Assembly (NCBI RefSeq): GCF_947179165.1
Contig: NC_077242.1
Coordinates: forward strand, 62,001 to 126,000
Direction: 5' to 3'
Length of the DNA: 64,000 nt
From: Solanum dulcamara
Lineage: Eukaryota > Streptophyta > Magnoliopsida > Solanales > Solanaceae
Shown here in pieces: positions 1 through 12,600 of the stretch. The translations under genes were made by a program, and so were the position numbers. How positions within the stretch are numbered: position 1 is the first letter of the stretch; the number at the start of each line of letters is the position of its first letter. Under the pieces are notes generated by a model that ran no database searches, had not been told where the DNA came from, and saw only the letters and a list, made by a program, of their open reading frames with translations.

Positions 1-64
1 TAACTCATAGTGGGTGCCTCATGTTTCCATAGATTATTGATGGGAGGGTAATTCAAATAAGGAA

Positions 65-256
65 TGATCCTTTTTGATGGTCTTTGTCAATGCGTCACTC
101 ACAATTTAATGAATGTAAGATGTTAGTAGTTAATCTGGATGGGAAGTAAAAATATGACTATGATCCTTTTTGATGATCTTTGTCAATGCGTCACTCACAA
201 TTTAATGAATGTAAGATGTTATTAGTTAATCTGGATGGGAAGTAAAAATATGACAA
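65..256. repeat. Two-copy 96-bp tandem duplication
   Basis: Copies at 65-160 and 161-256 are almost identical, each opening with TGATCCTTTTTGATG and closing with AAAAATATGAC. They lie in a PA200 intron; nothing else is recognisable in 1-601. Confidence 0.9.
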
Positions 257-601
257 TCAGCAGCAATATTAGAAATGTAAGAAGTTTCCAAAAAGTGGTG
301 TTATCAATCCATTCTGAAGTTTGATGTTTATATGCATAATATCTTATAAATCTGACTGCTCACGTACTACATATTTCTGTCTTTTTGGAGGTTAGAGTTG
401 ATACATGTTTCTTTTTTGTTATTACTTTTCTACACAAACTAATGGGATCTGTACTTTAATCAGTTTATTACAAATCTAAATCTCATTGTCAGATACTTAA
501 TATGTATATTTTGTATCATTAAAATTTAACCCAGCAACTGTTCTTTTTAATACACTTATATGCTGATTTGTTGAACTACTTTATTTGCTAAAGGAATACA
601 G

Positions 602-3600
602 GCCCAGAAGGGTGGAGAATAAGACAGCGACATTTTGAGACCGTTACTTCTCTTGTTCGATCCTGCCGGAGGTTTTTCCCTCCAGGCTCTGCATTAGAGA
701 TATGGTCCGAGTTCGGGTAAGATTTTACTTCCTGGGATTAGGCTCTGGGAGTGCTAAAATTGACAGTAATTTGGTGTGTTTGTTGTACTTCTTTCCTTGG
801 GATCATTGAAAACGAGAATCTCTTAAAAGAGAAGCTAATGTTTCTCTTAGCTTGGAGTATGTAGTGATCTAAGTTCAGAACATACTAGTTCATTTATGCA
901 GACATATATATTACTCTAGGCCCATGTGGTAATTATGGGTGGTGGAGAACTTTTGATTAGTGCATTTTTTGTTGTATGTACGATACTTTTCCCTTGGCAT
1001 GCTCTTATTCAAGTGAAGACTGGTGGATTTGGAATCCTTTAAGATAATTGGAGAACTTGTCTGACCTTATGTGATGGTCAGATTCAGGTGATTTATTAAA
1101 ATCAGAATTTTGCGCTTTGCACAATTAACGCACTATGATTTATTGTACTCTGATTTATGTTATTTATGTTATGTATGTTATGTTATCTTATGTTATTTAT
1201 GGTATTTATGCTATTATTGGACGATATCTACTGTTTTTTTTGGTGCTTTGACTATACTATTGTTTGGAACTCTTTCGTTATCTACTTTCCTACCATTAAT
1301 ATTCTTGTCTGATCTTTTTTCCTATGCTTCTATTGAGCCGAGGGTCTTTCGGAAACAGCCGTCCTACATTGGTAGGAGTCAGGTCTGCGTACACTTTACC
1401 CTCCCCAGACCCCACGATGTGGGATTTCACTGGGTTGTTGTTGTTGTTGTTGTTGTTGCGCTTTGCACAATCTGCAGTATCATGGTGAACTCTTTTTGGT
1501 TATAAAAAGATTAATGTGGTATTTAGAGGGGTTTATCTTATTGAAATTGGACTACGCACCCAAGGGTATGGCCTAGTGGTCACTGAAGTGGTTGAGAGCC
1601 ATGAGGTTAGGTTCGAATCCCAACAAAGACAAAAACACTAGGTTATTCTTCCCATCTGTCCTAGCCTTGGTAGACGGAGTTACCTGATACCTGGTGTGGG
1701 TGGGAGGTGGCAGGTATTCTGTGGAATTAGTCGAGGTTCGTGTTATAAAAATAAAATACAATAAAATAAAAAAGTATAAAAAGTTGGACTACTCTGTGTT
1801 TACACTTTTGGGGGCTTGAATCTCCTTTGGGATTATGAATTAATAGGTAGGACTTTACTTGCACTTCGAAGCTGTTAAGTCTCACATTGATTGAGGGAAT
1901 GAGTTGTAGTCTCCTTATATGGTCTTAGACAATTTTTCTCTTATGAGCTAGTTTTTGGGATTAGGCGCCGGTCCATTTCTTCACATGGTATCAGAGCCAA
2001 GATCCATCAACCATTATTGTTGTGTTTCTCAATGTTGGGCCCCACACTATGTTATCCACGGTCTAGTTCCAGTCCTACACATGTGCGGAGTGTTAAGTCC
2101 CACATTCATTGAGGGACTGGATTGTGGTTTCCTTGTATGGATAACTCTCCTCTCATGAGGTAATTTTTAGGGTTGAATTTGGCTTGTTTAGGTCCTCATT
2201 CATTAATGGAAAGCATTTTGCAGATCTTTGCTTGAAAATACATGGCACAATTCATCCTTTGAGGGTGCTGGTTTTGTAAGACTGTTCCTTCCTACCAATA
2301 GAGACAACCAGGATTTCTTTTCTCAGTAAGGACGATCAACTTCTTCTGAAGATCTTTTCACTTTCATCTCACTACATGAGTAAACTGATTTTCTTTTTGG
2401 TTTTATGACAGCACATGGATTGTTACGTGTTTAGTCCACTGGGATTCCGTACCAAATTCCCAGTTCTGGAACAGCCAGTGGGCCTCTGTTACAGCTCGTG
2501 TGATAAAGAACTATAGCTTCATTGACTGGGAACATTTCTTCCCAGTTATTTTCAATAAATACTTGAATATGTTTGAGGTAGGTTATGTACTTATATTGCA
2601 TAGACTTTATCTTTGTTGCTTGAAGAGATTTTCTTAGCAAATGAGCATGTGCAAACAAGTTTGTCTTATTACTATGCTTTGTATAGAAGATCATATTCCA
2701 TCATATTTGTATATTGAAAGGTTCCTTATCTTAGGAAAAGAGGAACTCATTGCCCTCCTGTTTCTCCCGTAATATTTTTTTCATCTTTGTTCGCAGGTTC
2801 CCGTTGCAAATGGCAGTGGGTCAAATCCATTCTCTGTGGATGTCCCCAGAAACACAAGATTCTTATTCTCAAATAGAACAATCACTCCATCAAAAGCCAT
2901 TGCTAAATCTATAGTAAGCACACTTGTTTAAGTGATCATAAGAATACATCTGCATGTTCCCAAAATGACCTCTGTTTTTGTCGATGCAAATGCAGGTTTA
3001 TCTACTAAAACCTGGTGGTTCTGCCCAAGAACATTTGGAGAAATTGGTCAACCTCTTGGAACAGTTTGTTTTCTAGACGGATTTTATATCACCTTACTCT
3101 CACAAATTTTGCCTTGTAAAATTTTGTAAACCATCTCTTTTTGTTGTTTTAGGTATTACCATCCTTCTAATGGTGGTCGCTGGACTTATTCCTTAGAGCG
3201 ATTCTTGTTCCACTTAGTAAATATATTTCAGAAACGATTGCAAAATGAGCAACAGTAAGAATTTTTAATCTATCATAGTAATTCTAGATACTATATGGGA
3301 ATATGTAGCCTCTGTCTGACCGTGAGACTGTGGGCTCAGGAGAAAAGATGATGGCGAGCAGTCTGAAATCTTCCTAGGGCAATCAGAGAGGGTTGCTTTT
3401 GTGAATTCTATTCTCAAGCTAATTGATCGTGGACAGTATAGCAAAAATGAACACCTTTCTGAAACAGTTGCAGCTGCCACTTCTATCCTTTCATATGTTG
3501 AACCATCTCTGGTTCTTCCCTTTCTATCATCTCGCTTTCGTATGGCCTTAGAGACGGTGAGTTTGTTTAAGAATGAATCTTGGCAATTTGGATTTACACT

Positions 3601-6600
3601 CCTTTTGAACTGTTTCAAATAAATAGCTCCTGCTTGGCTGAAGAGTTAATATTGTTTGAGTTAGATTGATGATTTTACTCCCTTATTACAATTTTCTGAA
3701 TAGATGACAGCCACTCACCAGTTGAAAAGTGCTGTGACGTCTGTAGCATATGCTGGTCGATCTCTTCTCCTGACTACCTTGTCAGCTTCATCCATGGCTG
3801 TGGACGTTGTTGATCCTTCTGATTCACTTGTTGACCTGATGATGATTTCCTTGTCTAATGCATTGCTTGGGATGGATGCCAATGACCCACCTAAAACCTT
3901 AGCAACAATGCAACTAATTGGCTCCTTGTTCTCCAATGTATGTACCAATTTTAGAAGTTCTTCCTAGTTATGTCTTGATCCACAAAAGGATTATGCTTAT
4001 TTGTCTTACCTTGCAGATGGCTATACTGGAAGAGACTATGGACCAGTCCTCACTCATGCCGGGATTTCACTTTTCAGAATGGCTTGACGAGTTCTTGTTC
4101 CGCTTATTTTCGTTACTTCAGAATTTGGAAGCTAACAGTGTTGTGTAAGTATCACTAGTTAGATTCTTTTTGGGTCATAATTTCCATTTTTAATGGTACA
4201 AACTTGAGCACAAGTAAATGAAGTCAATTGGATAACTACTGCTTCAGGAATGAAGGTCTTCATTCGCCAGCAACTTCAGGAACTTTCCTGGTAGAAGATG
4301 GTCCATTTTATTTTTGCATGCTGGAAATCTTGCTTGGGAGGCTTTCAGAATCACTATACAAGAAGGTATCTTTTTCTGGATTTCTAAATGATTGTGATAG
4401 TTCTGAGATTTACGATTTCTATTGATGTAAACTTCTATTTTACTGAGCAGGCTCTTAAAAAAATTTCCAAGTTTGTCACAACAAATATTCTTCCTGGGGC
4501 TATTGCAGAGGTTGGACTGCTTTGCTGTGCCTGTGTTCACTCTAACCCCGACGAGGCAATGTCTCAGCTTATCAAACCCCTGTTGGAGTCTGCTCTATCA
4601 TCCTTAAAAGGAACGCCTGTTACAGGATTTGGTGGAAGAGGAGCTTTTAAAACTTCTGAAGCAAGCAAGGTTCTCTTCTTTAACTAATGATTATTGTAAC
4701 ATGCTTCAGGATTCCACTTACGGTCTGCATTGATTTCTCATTTTTCAATTCTCCAGGCAAAGCCAATGGTCTCTCCCGCTCTTGAAACTGCAATTGAATA
4801 TCATTTGAAAGTTTTATCTATTGCAATTAGCTATGGAGGTCCATCACTTCTTCATTACAAAGATGAATTCAAGGAAGCTATTTTTGATGCCTTCGATTCG
4901 CCATCTTGGAAGGTTTTTTTCCAACTATATATCCTTTTTTGATGATTACCTTTTTATTGTTATAAACCCTTGATTGTACCCACATTAATCAAATATTTAG
5001 GTTGCTGTCTCATTATACAGTGTTGGACAATCCTCACCTCTTGGGTTGAGTTACGCATAAGGTCCACTTTTGTACCACGATATCAAGACTAGACCCATTT
5101 TTATTCTTGGTTTTCCAATGTTGGACCCTTATATTATGTTGCTTCCATGCTCCAGAAGTCCAAACATGAGCATGTAGTGCTTGCGTTCAGGTCTTAGAGT
5201 CCAATACTATCAAGTATATAAGGTTGTTAACAATCCTCACCTCATGAGCCAATTTTTGTGCTTGATTAAGCTACAAGTCAATATTTTTGACAATAATTAT
5301 CCCCGAAAAAGGTAATAAACCCTTAATCATTTCATTTCATTTGCAGTAGTGTGGGTTCCACCTGTCTTGGAAGTAGACACTTCTCAACTTTTGTCCGTCA
5401 TGAACTGTTTGATTGTCTTCTATACTAGCCTAGTCCACTGGGTGGATTCTTGTCTAACTTCCTCGCTCTTGTGGACTGTATATTCACTTTTTTTTTCCAG
5501 TGGAATTATAAGGTTGTACACTTGAAACATAAGTAACATTGCGGTAACCCGGTCACGTAAGTAATCATGATTCCAGTAACCCCTCATGTTCCATTCTCCA
5601 AATAAATGATCCTATTAGGAATAGCAGCCTCCCATCTGTTGAAACCCAAGATACTTGCAAAGATCCCGGGGAGCACTACCTATTGCCCAGCTGTGTGGTT
5701 TGGTGATCAAATGTTTTCCAAGTCCTGATATCAAATTTATTAGGGAAAAGAGGATGATCGCTATATATATGCCTAGTCTCAAAAAAAAAAGAGCCAAAGG
5801 CTTAGCAATATCATCTCTTGATTGAGGATACATTGATTACATCTACATATTTGGAAACTCTTTCAAGCAAATACGCATTGCAAACATACAATGATTCGCA
5901 GGTAGAGGCATATGATTTTATTTTTTTTGCCTATTCGATTATTCCTTTATAAACATATTCAGTAAGGATCTCTCTGGTATATTCAAGTTACCTAACCTCT
6001 TGCCTCCACACCATGCATCCCATGAACAAAGATCTAAGAGAAAGTTTTTGCACACAATGTGGAAGCATATTAGCCTTTTAATTCTTCTTTCTCTCTCTCT
6101 CTCTCTCTCTCTTCCTGTTTTCACCTTTCACATGTTGCTCTTGGGTAGTAATAAACTAAGAATTATAGTTAACAGCATATATGTTTATTTATCGATCAGT
6201 TAGTCCTGGTAGACCATAGTTCATATGAAACTTTGAACCAAAGTATTTCCGGTTCTTCAACTTTATCTGATAAGTTTAGTTGTAAATGACAGGTTAATGG
6301 TGCTGGTGATCATCTCCTTCGATCTCTCCTTGGAAATCTTGTTCTTTACTATCCCATCAATCAGTACAAGTACGTGAAGCTTTAATCTGGTTAAGAATTT
6401 TATATATTCACCATTCAGTTTTTTTCTATTTTATTTTTGGTCAAAATATACGAGACAAGTGTTTTCTATAGATGACTTTTCATCACCACTTCCAAATACC
6501 AGGTGTGTTTTGCACCATGCTGCTGCCCCTGCACTGGAGGAATGGATCAGCACAAAAGATTTTACTGAAGATAAACCCTGGTTACCCCCTAAGTGGCATG

Positions 6601-9600
6601 TCCCTTGCTCTGAAGAAATTCATTTTGCAAATGAACTCTTGAAGCTGCATCTTGATTCTGCTTTAGATGACCTTTTGAAAATATGCAAATCCAAAATACA
6701 TTCTGATCCAGGTAACTATTATTTTTTATTACAATTCTGATTATTGAAAGTGCAATCTGCCAATTGGATGAATCATACCACTTGTTATGATAGACTTTAT
6801 GGAGATTCTCTATTCCTCTACTGAATGAAGGCATAGCATTTTGCTGAATGATACTTGCATAGATCATTAAGCTTGGAACGAGTTCTTAAATTTATTACCG
6901 GAAGATCCAAACTTGTTAGGTATTGGTTTCAATATGAAGTTGGGGTCGGTTAGATGAATTCTCTATATCCATTTTGCTCTATTCAAACCCAACACATGTA
7001 TCATTTGTTTAGAAAAAGATATAATGCATGCATAAAAAAAGAAGAAAAAAGAATAGTTCAGAGTTGTCTAACTAAATTGCATTAGACTTTTTTTGTTTCT
7101 GGTGTAAACAAATATATTTAGAGGATACTGACTCAATTAGACATCCTAGGATCTTGTTAGTAATTGAGTCAGCTCTCTGTTTTTTTAATTATGCTGTAAA
7201 TATGGTTTCAGTGCAACCCATGTACCGACTTGTCAATGTGTACACAAATGTTACCTTCTCAAAAAAAGAAGAAGAGTTGTCTACCTTTTCTTTTTCCAGT
7301 TGAAAATATGTGCTGTTTATGTATCCTTTTCTGTAAGTTGACTTACTGTTCTTTTACTTTGTGATTGCAGGCATAGAGAAGGAACACTTGAAAGTGACCC
7401 TTCTACGTATTGATTCATCACTTCAAGGTGTTTTATCGTGTCTACCTGATTTCAGACCATCCTATAGGAACGGGATGGCTGAAGAGCAATCTGACATTCC
7501 TTTCGTAATTGCTGGAGCGACTGGTTCATGTGTTGGCACTATGGAATTGCGAGCAAAGGCTGCTGACATTATTCATGCAACCTGCCAGTATTCATCTTAT
7601 CTCTTCAAAAATTTTCTTGCTTCTTCTTTCCCTGGGTTTCATGTGGTGAATTTGACCTCTATTGCTGTGACAGATACTTACTGGAGGAAAAATCAGATGA
7701 TAGCATTCTATTGCTGCTTCTCATTCGTATAATTGACTCCTTGGGGAACTACGGTAGTTGAATTTTCTTTGCACAGTCTTCTTTTTCTTGTTATGGGTCT
7801 TCCATAACTTGCATCTTAAGTTATTGAGATGGTCAACAGGGAGTTCAGAATACGATGAGTGGTCAAATCACAGGCAGTCCTGGAAACTAGAATCCTCTTC
7901 CATAATAGAACCTCCAGTTAATTTTATTGTGTCATCTCATTCGAAAGGGAAAAAAAGGTATGCTATGCTTTTGTATGTAGGACTAACGGCCATATTGAAT
8001 ATGTTGTTTTCGGATTTGAAGATAATGCCAATTTCGCAGGCCTAGGTGGGCACTTATTGACAAAGCATACATGCATAGTACTTGGAGAGCCTCACAATCA
8101 TCATATCATATCTTCCGGCTGAGTGCGAATGTATCTCCTTCAGAGCATATCATTCATTTGACGGATGATCTTCTTACTCTCTCCTTGCATAGTTATGAAA
8201 CAGTCCGTGGGTAAGTTCTAATCTTTCACTCATAGTGTCTGAAAATATCAGTGGAATTTGGAAGAGTGTCTTTGATGAGATACTTGCAGATGTGTGATCA
8301 TAGGTTCAAAGACATGAGTTATAGCGACATCTGTAACAATTTTGGTCAGGTCTGATAGTGTATGATTAACCTACCTGATATGGTTTAAAGAGAGTTTAGG
8401 TGGTATTTGCTTGACTTAATTTTTCATGATATCTATCCATGTGTCCTCTTTGCCTTAACTGAGTATTATAAATTCATTGAATTTTTTCATCAACGACTAG
8501 CAGCTTCACAAGTCGATCTATATTGGACGCACTTCCTGCCTTTAAACCTTTTGCTCATTCACTTAGTACCCATATATTGTATAAGTGCTAAAGCTAATAT
8601 AATTCCATGCTATTTTATCCTGTTGTAGGAAAGTCATGGAAGTAGAATAATGATATCATCTTTGAGTGATTTAAGCAATACAATGAGGAGTACTAACTGT
8701 GGGCTTATCTCTCATGGTCATTGTCCTGTCATTCTTAATTTCTATTGGAAAGACCAATTTTATGTTGATTGCTAATGATTAGGTCCCATAACCAAGTTGC
8801 ATCTTCTGGAAGATCTTTTGTATCTCATCTATCTACTCTCCATTTCCTCAGACTTGCTGGAAAATCTCTCTTGAAGATGATGAAGAGATGGCCCTCTACA
8901 ATCTCAAAGTCTGTGCTCAGTCTCAGTCAGAACTTGAAAAATTCTAGCTCACCAGAATGTGCAGTCTTAGGTTCCTGTGCAGTCCTTGCAACACAAACTG
9001 TTCTTAAATGTTTAACAATGGTATTGATCTTCAGACTATATGCATTACTCTTTAAGAAGTGAGTACCTGACTCTGTTTTTACTCTTCATGAATCAAGGAT
9101 TTGAAGGCACTTTCTTCCTTCCTGCTTGGAATTCTGTCAAGGTAAATTCTTATGCTTGCATCTGTTTAGCTTGTGATTCCTTATAGCACAATGTTGGTGT
9201 TGACTGTGTGTTACTGAATCTTTATTGCTCAAGCTCTCATCATGAAACACTAAAAGCTCAGAAAGCCATCAATGAGGTGAGATATACATTCAAAGTCGAG
9301 TCTTTTCATTTCTCTTTTCTATATTGACAAAAGAAAGTTGATTTTTTAATTGGATATCTGACAGCTTTTCATTAAGTACAACATTCATTTTTCTGGAGTA
9401 TCCAGAAACATGTTTAAGGCATCAGGCAATTCAGAAGGAACAGATTTTGGAGTGTTGGTTTCTGAGATAGGTTCTTTGAGTTTTGAGAGCTCCAACTTGC
9501 ACTGGCGGTAAGAAAGCTTTATGTAATGTCCTCCCTCCTCCCCCCCTCCCCCCCCAAATGCACACGCAGTTTCAGAGTTCCTCTAAGTTTATGTGTCTCA

Positions 9601-12600
9601 ATTGGACCATCACACCTAGGAATGACAAGGGCTGGGTGTGGCAGGTCTTAACTTCCACCGCAACCACTTCACCGTACAAGCTTTTTGTATAGTGCAGGGT
9701 GTGGCAGGTTTCGACTTCCGCTGTAACAGTGTACACTACACCCCTCTTCACCGCACAACCTCTTTTCTCCCTGTAAAATCCCCACCCCACACTGCCTGCA
9801 TGCTGCAACATTTTTCTGTTCGAGCATACCTATCTTGAACATTAAGAAAAGTTCAACATAATGCTTCAAGATTGTCAAAACATCAAGGAAATGAAAATAG
9901 ATATCAAAGCCAATAATACCATTAAAAACCATTAATTTTTCATTGTGATCTAAAATGTAATCCTGTGAATGACGTTGCATCTAAACTTTATGTCGTCTTC
10001 TTAATATCTGCAGAACTCTAAGCTTTATATTAGCTTGTCGTTTTCTCTATCTTGTGAGAAATTGTATACTGATTTTGGGGAAAGAAAGAGTTGTGGGTGA
10101 GAGACTTCAATGAGAAGTTCAAACATGGATATTGCTGGAGGCTAATTACGGGCAGTGGGTGGTATTGCCAGCAATTAACTTTGGTTGCTGTTGTCATGAG
10201 AGACGAAGAGGTCTTTAGAGATGTAGAATCTCTATTTCAGCATTTGCCCACAATGCCACAACCAGCTCTGCCCCACAATTTTCTTACAACAACATACCCA
10301 GTGTAATCCCACAAGTGGGGCACCTCACAATTTTCTTAAAAAGAATATTCTCTCTCATGACCTGCCTCTACTTCCATCTCTAATTATAGATATGTAGATG
10401 ATAGATTAACTGCAGGACTGGTTTTGTCTTCCTATTGTCAATAACACTCATTTTTCCTTCTATGCATAAATAAGAAATATTTTATTCCTCCATTTCTTTC
10501 AGGTACAATCTGATGGCTAATCGAGTACTGCTGCTGTTGGCTATGGCCTCTAGAAATGATCCTAACTCGTCCTCCAAAATTCTGAGTGAAACTGCTGGTT
10601 AGTTAAGTTTTTCCTTAGGTTTTCTTTGTTTTTTGCTTCAATACATTTCGTTAATTGGACATTTCTGCTAGTATTCTTTTTACCTTAATAGGCAAGAAAT
10701 AGAAACTCCTAGTATTTTTTTTTGTTTTTTGGTGGTCACATTCTTCTCCTTGTGGTATTCTCGTTCTCTGAATATGATCAATCATAACAAGCACTCAAAA
10801 TGATTGCTATCTCCAATAACGTACCATTGTAATCCCACCAGTGGGGTCTGAGGAGGGTCGTGTGGACGCAGACCTTACCCCCCTACATTGAGAGGTAGAG
10901 AGGCTGTTTCGATAGAACAAAAAAAATTCTTTTACTTGTTAAAAACAAGGGTAAAGAAAGCCTTAATTCACCTTTATTACTGTGTTTCTTTTGTGATCTA
11001 AAGTAAGCAGCATTATGTTTCATGTTTAAATTTATCTTCAGATTTTGAGAATTTCTCATCTTATGATTAATCTTGTCAGGTCACTTCTTACAGAGTTTAA
11101 AAAGCCAACTACCGCAGACAAGAATTTTGGCAATCTCAGCTCTAAATACTTTGCTGAAAGAATCACCTTACAAGCTCTCTGAGGACCGGCCCATTTGCTC
11201 TACTAACCGGCAGGATAAATCCAAGTCTTCTCTCGAAGAAGCTTTAAGTAATATATTCCAGGAAGAGGGTTTTTTCAATGAAACTCTGAATAGTCTTTCT
11301 CACGTTCATATAATTGACACTGATGGTGCTTCTTCTAAAAGAAATCATGGAACCTCTTCATTTCAGAGTGTGGCTGACAAATCCATTACTCGTTTTTATT
11401 TTGAATTTTCTTCATCATGGCCCCGTACTCCCAATTGGATATCTTTGTTTGGAAATGACACTTTCTACTCAAGCTTTGCCCGTATTTTCAAACGTCTAGT
11501 CCAGGAATGTGGTGCTCCAGTTATACTGGCACTAAAAGATGCATTAGCAGACTACATAAATGCAAAGGAGAGGACAAAGCAGTGTGTTGCTGCTGAAGCA
11601 GTGGCCGGTGTGCTACATTCTGATGTTTATGGTGTTTCAGAAGCATGGGATAGCTGGTTGATGACCCATCTTCAGAATATTATTCAAGCACAAACGGTTG
11701 AGTCCATACCTGAGTGGGCAGCTTGTATTCGTTATGCAGTTACTGGGAAAGGAAAGCATGGAACAAAAATTCCACTTTTGAGACAAAAGGTCATGGACTG
11801 TTTAATGAACCCCTTGCCTGAAACAGTTAGTACTACAGTAGTTGCCAAGCGATACATGTTTCTTTCAGCTGCACTAATAGAAGTTTCCCCACCAAAAATG
11901 CCAGTTACTGAACTAGCGCTTCACTATAAGCTTCTTGAAGAATTGCTTGGCAGTATGAGCCATTCATCTCCACAAGTGAGTGTTCAACATTTTGATTTTA
12001 TGCTTGGGATCATAATCTATTATTTTCTGTCTACTGTGTAATTTTTCTGGTTATGTTAAGAATTGCTTGGTTACGTGAACCATTTGATATATGATTTGAT
12101 TGCCAAAGGAAGCATAAGGATTATTTGTAGATCAACTCAAATTGCATACCTCTTTTGATGAGTTGCTTTGCTTGATAGATTCTTTCTTATTTGTAGATCA
12201 ACTCAAATTGCATACCTCTTTTGATGAGTTGCTTTGCTTGATAGATTCTTTCTTTCCTTGCTCGACCCGTTTTAGTTTTATAAGTCTGGTTCTAAAGCTT
12301 TTTAGTCTCAGATTTTCCAGATTAATTGATTCAGCTCTGAACATCATTGTTGGGTCCCTTCTAAGATTTTTTAAAATGTATTTTTCAATAACCTTTTGGC
12401 ACTTCTCATGGTTATTGCTCCACATCAGATCTTGATCCCATTGTTTTTGCGCTTCATCTCTTTGCATCTCGAAGGCATTATGACCCCCACGCACATTCTC
12501 TTTGACCATTCTTCTTTCCAAGTTGTACATACATTGAGGCTATATCTTTGAGCTGATCTCGACTTTCATAGTTTCATTATATTCCTTGTATTCTAAGTTG

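Noticed and set aside
1110..1505. 131-codon open frame on +
   Set aside because: Lies wholly in the TS SINE and its TTG tail; the Val/Cys/Tyr-rich product is translation of repeats.
1986..1998. Primer-binding site of a full Ty1-copia retrotransposon
   Set aside because: The terminal repeats are only about 112 bp and about 105 bp apart, with no gag or pol; a TRIM fits better.
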